Shown: positions 51,011-61,873, numbered from the stretch's first letter. The stretch: DNA of 64,000 bases from an uncultured Lacinutrix sp. (GCF_947500605.1 NZ_CANMSJ010000003.1:1-64000), one strand, 5' to 3'. Numbers and translations: made by a program. The notes: generated from the sequence alone by a model not told the origin.

Positions 51011-53197
51011 TTAAGAAACTACTTGTTGTAAACGTTTCCCAAAATCGTAAAGTGCTTTTATTTCTTTAATACTTGCTAGTCGCTCTCGACCAAAAATAAG
51101 TAAATCGTGACCATTAGATTCTACATGATAGTATGGGTTACTCTCGAAGAAATGGGTGATTTCATCAGTAAAAAAGTATTGAATTGCTTCAGTGTTTTCT
51201 CCAAGTAAATAAAATCTTTTAGAAAAATCGGTATGGTTTACAATAGGAATATCTTTAAAACCAGCAAAAGCATATACTTTTTCAAGAAATCCTTCACGAT
51301 CTAAAGTAAATTCTGGAATGTTTTTATCTAATTTTATATGAAGCATGGTTGAGCGGATGACTTCTTTCGCAATAAATTCGCCTTCAGAAAACTCGATATC
51401 AAAAGTATTTATTGCTTCACTTTCGTTAGATAATTGATTATAAATGTAATTTATTTTTTTAGTTCTAAAAAACAAGAAACCATCTAAAAAATGAGTCTCT
51501 CTTTCCTTTTTAGAGACATAATTTAAGTGGTAGTCTTTAGCCAATTCTTCTATAGTTTTTTGGCGACGTGTTAAACTGTTTTTAATAACGTTTGGCACTG
51601 GTAATAGGCGACGCAAAGCAAAAGGGTGTTCAGAATCTGTATCGTGTAAATCTAGCCCAAGCACTTCAAAATGACCACCTCTTTTGGTAAACAATTCTTG
51701 ATAGTTATTAAGATTTTCCATTACTGTGTGATCTACAAATTTGCAAAGAGAAAAATCTACAATTACATCTTCGGTTTCTGGAACTGCATCTAGCTTAGCT
51801 TTCAGTTTATAAAAGTTTAGAAAGCTACAAAAGTGTTTTACACTTACATAATAATTACGGTCTTCTTGAAACATTAATACGTTAGGTTTCATTAGGTTTC
51901 TACCAAAGAGTTCAAAACTTTTATTAAGTAAAAGATGAATAATAAAAGTAACCAAAACACCAGAAGCAATACCAGAAATTAGTCCAATTTTAAGCGTAAC
52001 TATAAGAGTAACGAAAAAGATAATAAGCTGCTCTTTACCAATTTTAAAAATTTTAATAATGTTCTCTGGCGAGGCTAATTTATAACCTGTGTAAACCAAA
52101 ATAGCCATTAAAGCAGGTAAAGGAATACGTTGTAATTGTGAACTAAAAAGTACTATAAAAATGACTAAAAAAGTAGCATGAAAGAAGTTTGAAGAACGAT
52201 TAGTTCCACCATTATTAACATTTACAGAGCTTCTTGCAATAACGGTTACCACATTTAATCCGCCAAGAAAACCACTACCAACAGTTGCTAAACCTAAAGC
52301 TTTTAGGTCTCTGTTTACATTACTACGGCGTTTTTCGGGATCTAATTTATCTACTGCTTTTATACTTAATAAAGACTCTATACTTGCTATTAATGTTAAT
52401 GCTAAAACACTTGTCCAAAAAGGAATCGTTCCAATTTTACTAAAGTTTACAGTTGGAAGTTGCTCAATAATTTCTGAAAATTCTGGAATACCAGAAATCA
52501 TATATTCAAGAGCAATAGGATTATTTTCGTGTGCAACAATTTCGAAATAATAACTAAATGCAATTGATAAAATAACAATCCACATGGGAGCAGGTATAAG
52601 TTGCAAGTACTTATTTCTAATTTTTGAATAAAAAACCATAATAATAAAACTTATTACTCCGGCTGCTGCTGCATAAAGTAGTCCTGTGTTATTATAATGA
52701 ATAGCATCGTTTATAGTAAAAGGTATTTCTAATAGATAGTCTATAGTGTCTTCTCGCTTAATACGATGCGCTAACATAATATGAAACTGTTTACCTAAAA
52801 TAATAAGACCAATAGCAGCTAGCATACCTTGTATTGCAGAAGACGGAAAGAAATCTGCTAATTTTCCTAAACGTAAAAAACCTAGTATTAAAAGTAAAAC
52901 ACCAGAGCAAATTATAGCAGCATATGCGCTTTCTATTCCTAAAGTTGATATTGCAACTAAAAGCACACCAACAAGTCCGTTTCCTGGTCCAGAAATAGTA
53001 ACATTACTACCTCCTAAAATTGAAACTAAAACACCACCAACTACAGCGGCAATTACTCCCGAAATAGGAGGTGCCTCACTGGCCATTGCCAATCCTAAAC
53101 CTAAAGGCAAAGCTATAAGGCTAACTACAAAACCAGAAAAAATATTTTTAGGTAATGTTTTAAAAAACACTTTTATGTTGTTCTTTTTTGGGCTCAT
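51011..53197 (-). CDS. SulP family inorganic-anion transporter with STAS domain
   Basis: 728 residues. The SulP membrane domain (about 15-415, ten or more helices) includes FSGFVVSLIALPLGLGLAMA, GGVLVSILGGSNVTISGPGN and GSGFLGGLNVVTVIARSSVN. A STAS-like domain (about 430-530, VIVDFSLCKFVDHTVMENL) and a C-terminal region of about 200 residues follow; the latter is longer than usual and I do not recognise it. Such proteins carry sulfate, bicarbonate or related anions. The ATG overlaps the stop of the Usp gene by 4 bp, so the two are coupled and likely work together. Confidence 0.9.
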   Translation of the reverse strand: MSPKKNNIKVFFKTLPKNIFSGFVVSLIALPLGLGLAMASEAPPISGVIAAVVGGVLVSILGGSNVTISGPGNGLVGVLLVAISTLGIESAYAAIICSGVLLLILGFLRLGKLADFFPSSAIQGMLAAIGLIILGKQFHIMLAHRIKREDTIDYLLEIPFTINDAIHYNNTGLLYAAAAGVISFIIMVFYSKIRNKYLQLIPAPMWIVILSIAFSYYFEIVAHENNPIALEYMISGIPEFSEIIEQLPTVNFSKIGTIPFWTSVLALTLIASIESLLSIKAVDKLDPEKRRSNVNRDLKALGLATVGSGFLGGLNVVTVIARSSVNVNNGGTNRSSNFFHATFLVIFIVLFSSQLQRIPLPALMAILVYTGYKLASPENIIKIFKIGKEQLIIFFVTLIVTLKIGLISGIASGVLVTFIIHLLLNKSFELFGRNLMKPNVLMFQEDRNYYVSVKHFCSFLNFYKLKAKLDAVPETEDVIVDFSLCKFVDHTVMENLNNYQELFTKRGGHFEVLGLDLHDTDSEHPFALRRLLPVPNVIKNSLTRRQKTIEELAKDYHLNYVSKKERETHFLDGFLFFRTKKINYIYNQLSNESEAINTFDIEFSEGEFIAKEVIRSTMLHIKLDKNIPEFTLDREGFLEKVYAFAGFKDIPIVNHTDFSKRFYLLGENTEAIQYFFTDEITHFFESNPYYHVESNGHDLLIFGRERLASIKEIKALYDFGKRLQQVVS

Positions 53198-54042
53198 TGA
53201 ATAATTAAAACATCGGTTGGTAGCTCGTTTAAAATATGTTCGATATCATGTGGGAACACACGATCCCAAAATGTCATTTTCGTTGGCGGATTCATTACTA
53301 ACAAATCGGCTCTTGCTATTTGCGCATAATGGCCAATACTATAACCTTGTGTACCAAAAATAGGTTGAGATTTTATAGCAATATCTTTGGTATATTCTTC
53401 AGGGATATCTTCTATAATATGGTTAATTCTTGATCGTTCTCTATTACTTAATCTTTCTTTTACAATTTGTGTTTTTCTAAGCGATTTATCATCGTCAATT
53501 TTTACATGAATTTCATTTTGCTTTATTTCTTCGACAATGGTTATTTTTTCAGCTTTTAATTTAGCTCCAATGTAAAAAGCAGTAGCAATTGTCTGTTCTG
53601 TTTTTGGGTCCATTAAACCATTAACAACAATGTGCTGGCAAGGTACACGCTCTAAAGAAGGATTTATAAGTAATAATAAAGAACACTTTGCACGACGTGT
53701 AATTTTTCGAGCAATAGAACCTATATAATAAGTAAAGAATTTTTCTTGTTTTGCGGCACCAATAATAAGTAAATCGATATTTTTTTCTTCCGAAGCATTT
53801 AAAATAACATCTACCGGATTACCAGATTTAAAAATGACTTCGTAGTTTAAATTGTCTTTTTTAAAAGGATTTAAAATAATTTTTAGTGTTTTTATTTTGT
53901 CTTCTGATTCTTTTCCAACATGAATTAAAACTAATTTACAGTCTAAAAACAACGCTAAACGCGCTGCCTCGTAAAGATTAGCTTTAAGATTTGGTGAAAA
54001 GGCAACACCTATACCTATGGTTTTAAATGGTTTTTTAATCAA
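53194..54042 (-). CDS. Universal stress protein (tandem Usp domains)
   Basis: 282 residues made of two Usp-like domains (about 1-140 and 145-282). The first has AFSPNLKANLYEAARLALFL, LLIIGAAKQEKFFTYYIGSI and SIARKITRRAKCSLLLL; the second ends LNELPTDVLIIQ. In the first domain the ATP-binding G-x-x-G-x-x-x-x-x-G-S/T pattern is only partly recognisable. It lies upstream of and overlaps the SulP gene, so it is a probable regulatory partner of that transporter; Usp-transporter coupling is well known in bacteria, but the role here is inference. Confidence 0.85.
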   Translation of the reverse strand: MIKKPFKTIGIGVAFSPNLKANLYEAARLALFLDCKLVLIHVGKESEDKIKTLKIILNPFKKDNLNYEVIFKSGNPVDVILNASEEKNIDLLIIGAAKQEKFFTYYIGSIARKITRRAKCSLLLLINPSLERVPCQHIVVNGLMDPKTEQTIATAFYIGAKLKAEKITIVEEIKQNEIHVKIDDDKSLRKTQIVKERLSNRERSRINHIIEDIPEEYTKDIAIKSQPIFGTQGYSIGHYAQIARADLLVMNPPTKMTFWDRVFPHDIEHILNELPTDVLIIQ

Positions 54043-54175
54043 TTAGAAATTATTTGTTAAAAAGTGAAGATAGTATTTTTTGTTATAATGAAACAAGTAT
54101 ATAAGATTTGAAACGGAAGATGTAATTATGATTTAATTATCTTTAACTTTAACATTTTAAAATTTAATAGAGCAT

Positions 54176-56026
54176 ATGTTAGAATTAGGAGGAATAATAA
54201 TATTAGGAATATTAGCACAATGGGTGGCATGGAAGTTTAAAATTCCTGCTATTTTACCATTAATTCTAATTGGTCTTTTAGTAGGCCCAATTGCTGCTGA
54301 ATTTTTAAGCGAAGATGGCACTAAGTGGATAGAGCCAATATGGAATGGAGAAGAAGGGCTTTTTCCGGGTGAAAGCTTATTCTATTTTGTGTCCTTAGCC
54401 ATAAGTATTATTCTTTTTGAAGGTGGATTAACACTTAAAATAAGTGAAATAAAAAATGTAGGACCAGTAATTACAAAGCTAATTTCTTTAGGATCCATAG
54501 TTACCTTTTTTGGTGCAGCAGTAGCAGCACATTTTGCTTTTTATTTAAGTTGGGAGATTTCATTTTTATTCTCAGGGCTTATAATTGTTACTGGACCAAC
54601 AGTAATTACGCCAATTTTAAGAAACATTCCATTAAAAAAGGATGTGTCGACAGTATTAAAGTGGGAAGGTATTTTAATAGATCCAATTGGAGCGTTAGTA
54701 GCCGTTTTGGTTTTCGAGTTTATTACTGTTGATGTAGGAGGAGAGTTTACAAAAACTGCTTTAATAGAGTTTGGTAAAATTGTATTGTTTGGAGCTACTT
54801 TTGGTTTCACTTTTGCTCATGCCATGAACTTTATTATTAATAAAAATTTAGTGCCACATTATTTATTAAATGTATTCGCATTAGCTGCAGTTTTAGGTGT
54901 TTTTGTTTTAGCCGATACTTTTGCACACGAATCTGGATTACTAGCTGTTGTTGTTATGGGTATGGTTTTAGGCAACTCTAATGCGCCTTATTTAAAAGAG
55001 CTATTATACTTTAAAGAATCTTTAAGTATATTATTAATTTCCATCTTATTTATACTCTTGGCGGCTAATATAAACATGTCAGATTTATATTTAATTTACA
55101 ACTGGAATACAGCAGTATTATTTGCAGCTGTTGTTTTTATTATTCGTCCAATTGGCGTGTTTTTAAGTACATATGGTTCATCATTAAAATTTAATGAAAA
55201 AATCTTTATTAGTTGGGTTGGACCTCGAGGAATAGTAGCAGCAGGTATTGCTTCTCTTTTTGGATTAAAATTAGCAAAAGAAGGTGTTCCGGGAGCAGAA
55301 TATATAACACCTTTGGTCTTTATGATTGTTTTAGGAACAGTACTATTAAATGCAACTACAGCGCGATTATTTGCAAAAATGATTGGTGTCTTTTTACCAA
55401 AATCTAATGGTATATTAATAGTTGGAGCGAGTAAAGTGTCTAGACTTATCGGGCATTATTTAGAATCTAACGGAAGACATGTTGTTTTAATAGACAGTAA
55501 TCCAAGTAATATTGCAAAAGCAAAAGAATTAGGTTTAGAGGCATTAAATACTAACATCTATTCCGATACTTTAATGGATAATATAGAATTAAACGATGTT
55601 GGCTATTTAATGGCACTAACAGGAAGTAACGATGTTAATAAGTATGCCATTAATAAGTTTAGCAAGCAGTTTGGAGAAAATGGTTCTTTTAGATTGGTTA
55701 GTGTAGACGAAATGATCGACGATAATAACAACCCAAAAGAAGGCTTGTTTTCGCACACAGACGATTTTAATACACTTAGTAATGTCACTAAAAAATATCC
55801 AAGTATTCAGGAAATAGTATTAAGAGATAAAGCGCATTACGATAGCTTAATTGAAATGTCTAATAATGATAAAGATATTATTCCTTTATTTATTAAAAAT
55901 GATGAATCTGAAATACAGATTATCCCTTCTAATAATAAAGATATTGAAGAAATAGGAGAAAATTTTCACCTCGTGTACTTAGGTAAACCATTTGATGTTG
56001 AAGAAGTTGCTAATGAAGAAGCATAA
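54176..56026 (+). CDS. Cation:proton antiporter with TrkA-N domain (CPA family)
   Basis: 616 residues. An N-terminal transport domain of about 12-13 helices (about 1-395) includes GGIIILGILAQWVAWKFKIP, SIILFEGGLTLKISEIKN, VTGPTVITPILRNIPLKKD and SWVGPRGIVAAGIASLFGL. A cytosolic nucleotide-binding domain follows (about 400-515, ILIVGASKVSRLIGHYLES, then VVLIDSNPSNIAKA), and a C-terminal regulatory tail of about 100 residues. It exchanges Na+ or K+ for H+; the ion cannot be decided by reading. The gene opens a rightward pair with the GT9 gene. Confidence 0.92.
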   Translation: MLELGGIIILGILAQWVAWKFKIPAILPLILIGLLVGPIAAEFLSEDGTKWIEPIWNGEEGLFPGESLFYFVSLAISIILFEGGLTLKISEIKNVGPVITKLISLGSIVTFFGAAVAAHFAFYLSWEISFLFSGLIIVTGPTVITPILRNIPLKKDVSTVLKWEGILIDPIGALVAVLVFEFITVDVGGEFTKTALIEFGKIVLFGATFGFTFAHAMNFIINKNLVPHYLLNVFALAAVLGVFVLADTFAHESGLLAVVVMGMVLGNSNAPYLKELLYFKESLSILLISILFILLAANINMSDLYLIYNWNTAVLFAAVVFIIRPIGVFLSTYGSSLKFNEKIFISWVGPRGIVAAGIASLFGLKLAKEGVPGAEYITPLVFMIVLGTVLLNATTARLFAKMIGVFLPKSNGILIVGASKVSRLIGHYLESNGRHVVLIDSNPSNIAKAKELGLEALNTNIYSDTLMDNIELNDVGYLMALTGSNDVNKYAINKFSKQFGENGSFRLVSVDEMIDDNNNPKEGLFSHTDDFNTLSNVTKKYPSIQEIVLRDKAHYDSLIEMSNNDKDIIPLFIKNDESEIQIIPSNNKDIEEIGENFHLVYLGKPFDVEEVANEEA

Positions 56027-56108
56027 CAAGTTGCTTTTAGCAGGAAATATTATTTAAAATGATATTAGCTTATCATACCTATTACAATAACTATATATAT
56101 TATAAAAA

Positions 56109-57155
56109 ATGTCCTTATTAAAATTTGATTCTATTAGACAAAAGATAATGCCAAAATTTACGCAAGATATTGGCAAGTCTCATTTTAATAATAAAGTAAA
56201 AGGCACTAAAAAAACAAAAATTAGTAAAATTTTAATCTGCCGCCCAAACCAAAGGTTGGGAAATATGTTACTAATAACACCTTTAATACAGGAGTTGGTA
56301 GCTACTTTTCCAGATTGTAAAATAGACCTTATTGTTAAAGGAGGTGTGGCTAGACCTGTTTTTCAAGAATACGAAAGTGTAAACAACATTATTATATTAC
56401 CTAGAAAACCGTTTAAAGAGCTATTTAAATATTTAAGAATTTTCTTTTCGGTTAAAGTAAAAAAATACGATTTAGTAATATGTGGAGATAAAGGCTCTTC
56501 TTCAGGTAGAATTTTAACCTACTTGTCTAATGCTAAATACAAGGTTTATGGAACATTAGAAAAGACGCCAAATAGCTTTGAAGAGGATTATTATCACATG
56601 GCTAAAAACAATGTGTATCTTCTAAGGTATTATCTAGAGCAAATAGGATATGGAATTAATACAAATTCTATTGCTAAATTAGATTTAAAACTTACCGAAA
56701 GCGAACTTGTAAATGGTAAAACGATTTTAGATAATTCAGTTATTGATTCTACTAAAAAAACGATACTAATTTTCACCTTTGCTACAGGTAATAAATGTTA
56801 TTCTAAAGCGTGGTGGAGTACTTTTTATACTGCCTTAAAAACTAAATTTGGGGATACTTATAACATTTTAGAAGTGCTACCAGCAGAAAACGTATCTCAA
56901 ATAGATTTTAAAGCAGGTTCTTTTTATAGTAAAGATATAAGAGAAATAGCAGCAGTAATTGCAAATGCAGAGCTGTTTGTTGGAGGAGATGGTGGTATTA
57001 TGCATTTAGCAGCTGCAACAAGTGCAACAACAGTAGGTTTGTTTTCTGTTACGCCAACACACAAATACAGACCTTATGGTAATAAAAACGATTTTATAGA
57101 TACAAAAACTGGAACTGTTGAGGATTATATGTCGTTAATAGAGAGTAAATTATAA
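56109..57155 (+). CDS. Glycosyltransferase family 9 (heptosyltransferase-like)
   Basis: 348 residues with the GT-B fold of family 9. The N-terminal motif is ICRPNQRLGNMLLITPLIQE (typically R-x-x-x-x-G-D-x-x-x-x-T-P), then CKIDLIVKGG, and the C-terminal FVGGDGGIMHLAAATSATTV has the nucleotide-sugar site. GT9 enzymes add heptose or other sugars to lipopolysaccharide core. The Asp common after the first Gly (G-D) is Asn here (GN). The start is 83 bp after the antiporter; the link may be only transcriptional. The acceptor is unknown. Confidence 0.88.
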   Translation: MSLLKFDSIRQKIMPKFTQDIGKSHFNNKVKGTKKTKISKILICRPNQRLGNMLLITPLIQELVATFPDCKIDLIVKGGVARPVFQEYESVNNIIILPRKPFKELFKYLRIFFSVKVKKYDLVICGDKGSSSGRILTYLSNAKYKVYGTLEKTPNSFEEDYYHMAKNNVYLLRYYLEQIGYGINTNSIAKLDLKLTESELVNGKTILDNSVIDSTKKTILIFTFATGNKCYSKAWWSTFYTALKTKFGDTYNILEVLPAENVSQIDFKAGSFYSKDIREIAAVIANAELFVGGDGGIMHLAAATSATTVGLFSVTPTHKYRPYGNKNDFIDTKTGTVEDYMSLIESKL

Positions 57156-57214
57156 ATTTAAAATGAATATAGCTTTATTCTAAACAATTGGAATTAAGAA
57201 AATAGCAGTAAAAC

Positions 57215-57246
57215 AAAAAACCTTCAGCGTAAACTGAAGGTTTTTT
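57215..57246. terminator. Bidirectional terminator between the GT9 gene and lepA
   Basis: AAAAAACCTTCAG (57215-57227) pairs with CTGAAGGTTTTTT (57234-57246). Confidence 0.9.
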
Positions 57247-57278
57247 TATATCTAAAATTCGAGTTGTTAATAATCGAA

Positions 57279-59075
57279 TTAATCATTCAACTTTAAAACA
57301 GCCATAAATGCCTGTTGAGGTATTTCTACATTACCTACTTGGCGCATACGTTTTTTACCTTTTTTCTGCTTTTCAAGTAACTTACGTTTACGTGAAATAT
57401 CTCCACCATAACATTTTGCAGTTACATCTTTACGTAATGCTTTTACTGTTTCTCTAGCAATAATTTTTGCTCCAATAGCTGCTTGAATTGGAATATCGAA
57501 TTGTTGACGTGGAATTAACTCCTTCAACTTTTCTGTCATTTTCTTACCGATATTATGTGCGTTATCTGCGTGAATTAATGCAGAAAGTGCATCTACAGGC
57601 TGTGCATTTAATAAAACGTCTAAACGTACTAATTTAGATGTTTTCATACCTATTGGGTGGTAATCGAAAGAAGCATAACCTTTAGAAACCGTTTTTAGTC
57701 TATCGTAAAAATCGAAAACAATTTCTGCTAAAGGCATTTCAAAAGTAAGCTCAACACGAACAGGTGTTAAATACGTTTGATTTGTAATCATGCCACGTTT
57801 CTCAATACATAAGCTCATTACGTTACCAACAAAATCGGCTTTTGTAATTATTGTAGCTTTAATAAAAGGTTCTTCAACCCTATTAATCATTGTTGGTTCT
57901 GGTAAATCACTTGGATTATTTACAATAAATGGCTCGTCAGGATTTTTGTTAGTATAAGCGTAGTACGATACGTTTGGTACAGTAGTAATTACCGTCATGT
58001 CAAACTCACGCTCTAAACGCTCTTGTATAATTTCCATGTGTAGCATTCCTAAGAAACCACAACGGAAACCAAAACCTAAAGCCGCAGAACTTTCTGGTTG
58101 AAACACTAAAGAGGCATCGTTTAATTGAAGCTTTTCCATAGAGTTTCTAAGCTCTTCGTAATCTTCTGTGTCTACAGGATAAATACCTGCAAAAACCATT
58201 GGTTTTACATCCTCGAAGCCCTCTACAATGTTAGTGGTCGGGTTAGCAAAATCTGTAATTGTATCTCCTACTTTTACTTCTTTAGCCGTTTTAATTCCAG
58301 TAATTAAATAACCAACATCACCAGTTTTTACACTCTGTTTTGCAACTTGAGTTAGTTTTAAAGTACCAACTTCGTCTGCGTTATATTCTTTGTCTGTAGC
58401 GACAAATTTAATTTTTTGTCCTTTTTTAATTTCTCCGTTAAAAACTCTAAAGTAAGTTTCAATACCTCTAAAAGTATTGTAAACCGAATCGAAAATTAAA
58501 GCTTGAAGTGGTGCATCTGGATCTCCTTTTGGAGCAGGAATACGTTCAATAATAGCTTTTAAAATGTTTTCAACACCAAAACCAGTTTTTCCACTTGCGT
58601 GTATTACTTCTTCTGGTTTACAACCTAAAAGATCTACAATATCGTCTGTAACTTCTTCTGGGTTTGCACTTGGTAAATCGATTTTATTTAAAACAGGAAT
58701 AATTTCTAAATCATTCTCAAGCGCTAAGTATAAATTAGAAATAGTCTGTGCTTGTATACTTTGCGCAGCATCTACAATTAGTAATGCACCTTCACAAGCA
58801 GCAATAGATCGTGATACCTCGTAAGAGAAATCTACGTGACCAGGAGTATCAATTAAGTTTAAAACATACTCTTGTCCTTCGTAAGTATATTCCATTTGGA
58901 TAGCGTGCGACTTAATGGTAATACCACGTTCGCGTTCCAAATCCATACTATCTAAAAGTTGCGCTTGTTGTTCACGAGCAGTTACAGAACCTGTTGCATC
59001 GAGTAAACGATCGGCAAGTGTACTTTTTCCGTGATCAATATGTGCAATAATGCAAAAATTTCTAATGTGCTTCAT
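57279..59075 (-). CDS. lepA: Elongation factor 4 (LepA)
   Basis: 598 residues, exactly the family's usual length. GTPase motifs: G1 [16 protein letters not shown]2 RERGITIK, G3 DTPGHVDF and G4 NKIDLP. The characteristic LepA C-terminal domain is present ([20 protein letters not shown], then [18 protein letters not shown] and [10 protein letters not shown]). It binds ribosomes and promotes correct elongation or assembly under stress. Promoter at 59108-59115. It stands alone. Confidence 0.98.
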   Translation of the reverse strand: MKHIRNFCIIAHIDHGKSTLADRLLDATGSVTAREQQAQLLDSMDLERERGITIKSHAIQMEYTYEGQEYVLNLIDTPGHVDFSYEVSRSIAACEGALLIVDAAQSIQAQTISNLYLALENDLEIIPVLNKIDLPSANPEEVTDDIVDLLGCKPEEVIHASGKTGFGVENILKAIIERIPAPKGDPDAPLQALIFDSVYNTFRGIETYFRVFNGEIKKGQKIKFVATDKEYNADEVGTLKLTQVAKQSVKTGDVGYLITGIKTAKEVKVGDTITDFANPTTNIVEGFEDVKPMVFAGIYPVDTEDYEELRNSMEKLQLNDASLVFQPESSAALGFGFRCGFLGMLHMEIIQERLEREFDMTVITTVPNVSYYAYTNKNPDEPFIVNNPSDLPEPTMINRVEEPFIKATIITKADFVGNVMSLCIEKRGMITNQTYLTPVRVELTFEMPLAEIVFDFYDRLKTVSKGYASFDYHPIGMKTSKLVRLDVLLNAQPVDALSALIHADNAHNIGKKMTEKLKELIPRQQFDIPIQAAIGAKIIARETVKALRKDVTAKCYGGDISRKRKLLEKQKKGKKRMRQVGNVEIPQQAFMAVLKLND

Positions 59076-59107
59076 AATCTATAGGCTCTTACTAAAGAAA
59101 GAGTCTG

Positions 59108-59115
59108 CAAATATA
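59108..59115 (-). promoter_or_regulatory. -7 promoter element of lepA
   Basis: TATATTTG on the minus strand matches TAnnTTTG and ends 32 bp before the ATG at 59075. Confidence 0.45.
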
Positions 59116-59235
59116 AGGCATTTATTAGCGATTTTTTCAGTTTTTCTTAGGAATACGGACTTCAAAAAATTACGGTTTTAACCGTAATAAAAATTAAAAA
59201 ACTATTAGTAACTTGCTTTTTCGTTAAAATATCAA

Positions 59236-61629
59236 ATGAAATATTACTTATACTCACTAATTTTTCTTTTTTCTACTGAAGTTATTGCACAGGAATTCAC
59301 CATTTCAGCGACAGTTATTGAGGAGGACACAAAGCCTATAGCATATGCTAATGTCGCAATTTTTTCCTCTGATAAATCTGAAGTAATTGATGGTTCAAAT
59401 ACAGATGAAGATGGGAATTTTATAATTGAAAACCTTAGTGCAGGTGAATATGTTTTAAACATATCATTTGTTGGTTACACATCTTACAGTAAAACTATTA
59501 CACTTTCTAAAAATATTAATTTAGGAGAAATAACTTTAAAAGAGTCTACCGAAACATTAGAAGGAGTAACTATTATTACTAAAAAACCAACGATTAAAAA
59601 ACTAGCAGATCGTCTTGTTTTTAATGTCGAAAATACTGCACTAACCCAAGGAAATCTTTTAGATGTTTTACGAAGTACTCCAACAGTTTTTGTTTCAGAA
59701 GGAGCTATTAAAATTAAAAGAAATATTCCAACTGTTTATATTAATGGTAGAAAAGTAAACTTGTCTGGCGCAGAAGTTATTCAGCTTTTAGAAAACACAC
59801 CAGCCAACTCAATTAAATTTGTAGAAGCTATTACAACACCAGGTGCAAAATATGAAGCTTCAAGCGGTACTGTTTTAAATATTATAATGGGTAAAAATTT
59901 AATAACAGGTTACAGAGGGCGAGTTTTTAGTAATTATAAACAAGGTGTTTTTCCAAATTATAACGTTGGAATTTCTAACTTTTACAAGACAAAAAAAATA
60001 AGTCTTTCGGCTAATTATAGCTTTTCTAAAAATAAAGTGAATAGAGATAATGAGGATGAAATTAGTTTTTTAGATAATAGTAATACATTAGACCAATTAT
60101 GGGCATCTAATATTAATAGAAACACTTGGTCCGAAACGCACAACACTAGCATTAGCTTAGATTATTTTATAAACAATAACAATACATTTACCTTATCTTC
60201 AAACATATTATTAACACCATACTTTAAGTATAGTACTAAAAATAAAACAACAGTTTTTAATGATGATGAAGTTTTATTGTCAAGTTTTAATGCCAATACA
60301 TTATCTAGAGACGATAAACATAATTTAAGTTTTGATGCAGATTATGTAAGTAAGTTTAAAAACGATGGAAAATTATCTTTAAATACTCACTATACTACTT
60401 TTGATTATTCTAGAGAACAAGACGTTAATAGTCAGTATTTATTAGCAGATAATAGTTTAGATTTTGATACTGCTTTTAGAACAAATTCAGGTCAAAATAT
60501 AGAGATTTTAACATCTCAAGTAGATTATTATATTCCATATAGTGAAGATTCTTCTTTATCTCTTGGGTTTAAAAGCTCCATAGTAGAGACAAGTAACGAC
60601 TTAACACAGGCAGATATTATAGATGGTCAACAGGTTTTAAATAATTCAAATGTTTTTGATTATAACGAAAACGTATTAGCTGCTTATGCTAGTTACGAAG
60701 ATAAATTTGGTAATTTTAATTTTACTGCAGGCTTAAGAGTAGAGCAAACAGACCTAGAAGGAAAATCTTTAAATGATGTTAATAAACAAGATTATTTAGA
60801 GTGGTTTCCTACCATTGTTTTAAACCATAAAACAACTGAAACTATAAATATATATACTAAATATAAAAGAACAATATCAAGACCAAGCTACCAATCTTTA
60901 AATCCTTTTGAGTTTTTTTTAAATGATAATACAATTGTTGTTGGTAATCCAAATTTACAACCGTCTTTTAGTAACAGGTGGGATTTAGGTATTGTATTTA
61001 ACGATAAACATACTTTTGAATTTGCCCTAAAAACTACAAATGGTAATGTTAATGAATTACCTATTCAAGACAACATAAACAATACTATTACTCATACTCC
61101 TAAAAATATTGGAGAAACAACAGAAGTAGTTTTAGCTTACGAAACCTATTTTACTCTATTTAAAAAGGCTTCTATTTATTTTACTAATGCAGTTTATAAT
61201 ACAACAGAGAAAACAGAAATAGAGAATAAAAGCATAGAGCTTGATCAATGGAGTGTTTATTCAGATTTAGGTATAAGTGTTAATTTTCTGAAAGATAATA
61301 GTCTATCAACATATCTATCTTTAACTTATATCGGTAAAAACTTAGAAGGATTACAAACGGTTAAAGGACAATTAGCTTCCGATCTTACAATATCAAAAAC
61401 AGTTTTTAATAAACGAGGAGCATTATTTTTAAATGTTGCAGATATTTTTAATAAATCCGATTTTTATACCAATACAAACTATTTAAATCAACGAAACAGA
61501 AAATTCATAAATGTAGATACGCGCTATATTAAGTTAGGATTTAGTTATAAGTTTGGTAACAGTACACTTGAAACTAACGAGAAGTACATAGACCACAAGG
61601 AGCGCGATAGAATAAAAACGATGGAGTAA
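59236..61629 (+). CDS. Outer-membrane beta-barrel receptor with carboxypeptidase-regulatory-like domain
   Basis: 797 residues. A signal peptide (ends TEVIAQ, about 18) is followed by a CarboxypepD_reg-like domain (about 20-105, with DEDGNFIIENLSAGEYVLNI), a plug-like segment (LRSTPTVFVSEG, then IKRNIPTVYINGRKVNLSG) and a large C-terminal beta barrel (about 240-780, with TIVLNHKTTETINIYTKYKR and ending near FKFGNSTLET-like YKFGNSTLET). This is the 'outer membrane beta-barrel family' related to TonB-dependent receptors. No SusD partner follows, so the substrate is open. It is a single-gene unit. Confidence 0.88.
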   Translation: MKYYLYSLIFLFSTEVIAQEFTISATVIEEDTKPIAYANVAIFSSDKSEVIDGSNTDEDGNFIIENLSAGEYVLNISFVGYTSYSKTITLSKNINLGEITLKESTETLEGVTIITKKPTIKKLADRLVFNVENTALTQGNLLDVLRSTPTVFVSEGAIKIKRNIPTVYINGRKVNLSGAEVIQLLENTPANSIKFVEAITTPGAKYEASSGTVLNIIMGKNLITGYRGRVFSNYKQGVFPNYNVGISNFYKTKKISLSANYSFSKNKVNRDNEDEISFLDNSNTLDQLWASNINRNTWSETHNTSISLDYFINNNNTFTLSSNILLTPYFKYSTKNKTTVFNDDEVLLSSFNANTLSRDDKHNLSFDADYVSKFKNDGKLSLNTHYTTFDYSREQDVNSQYLLADNSLDFDTAFRTNSGQNIEILTSQVDYYIPYSEDSSLSLGFKSSIVETSNDLTQADIIDGQQVLNNSNVFDYNENVLAAYASYEDKFGNFNFTAGLRVEQTDLEGKSLNDVNKQDYLEWFPTIVLNHKTTETINIYTKYKRTISRPSYQSLNPFEFFLNDNTIVVGNPNLQPSFSNRWDLGIVFNDKHTFEFALKTTNGNVNELPIQDNINNTITHTPKNIGETTEVVLAYETYFTLFKKASIYFTNAVYNTTEKTEIENKSIELDQWSVYSDLGISVNFLKDNSLSTYLSLTYIGKNLEGLQTVKGQLASDLTISKTVFNKRGALFLNVADIFNKSDFYTNTNYLNQRNRKFINVDTRYIKLGFSYKFGNSTLETNEKYIDHKERDRIKTME

Positions 61630-61668
61630 TAGAAGCTAACACTATTTTTAAGTGAAACCGTTTTGTTT

Positions 61669-61872
61669 TTAAGCCATCATACTACCACAAATACCTAAAC
61701 TAACAAGTACGTAAACTACAGCAAGTATAAAAAATACTTTTGCAGCTTTTTTATTTCTTTTAAGTAATAAGAAGCCAATAATAGCTAGTATTACAGCAGG
61801 TCCAAACATAATTACTGCAATTAACAGAATTAAACCATCTAAATTTCCTACCTCTATTAATAATGTATTCAT
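61669..61872 (-). CDS. Small membrane protein, 67 aa, last gene of the Lgt-radical SAM unit
   Basis: Two membrane helices (LDGLILLIAVIMFGPAVILA, continuing to about 35, and KVFFILAVVYVLVSLGICGS), joined by a basic loop (LKRNKKAAK), and ending in MMA. It begins 1 bp after the stop of the 57-aa gene (stop at 61876-61874, start at 61872), so it is almost certainly co-translated with it. No family was recognised. The tight packing links it to the radical SAM gene. Confidence 0.72.
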   Translation of the reverse strand: MNTLLIEVGNLDGLILLIAVIMFGPAVILAIIGFLLLKRNKKAAKVFFILAVVYVLVSLGICGSMMA

Positions 61873-61873
61873 T

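Noticed and set aside
57489-57520. Another parS-like site within lepA (ttgttgacgtggaatta)
   Set aside because: It keeps only the CGTGGAA part; the left arm is shifted and several positions mismatch.
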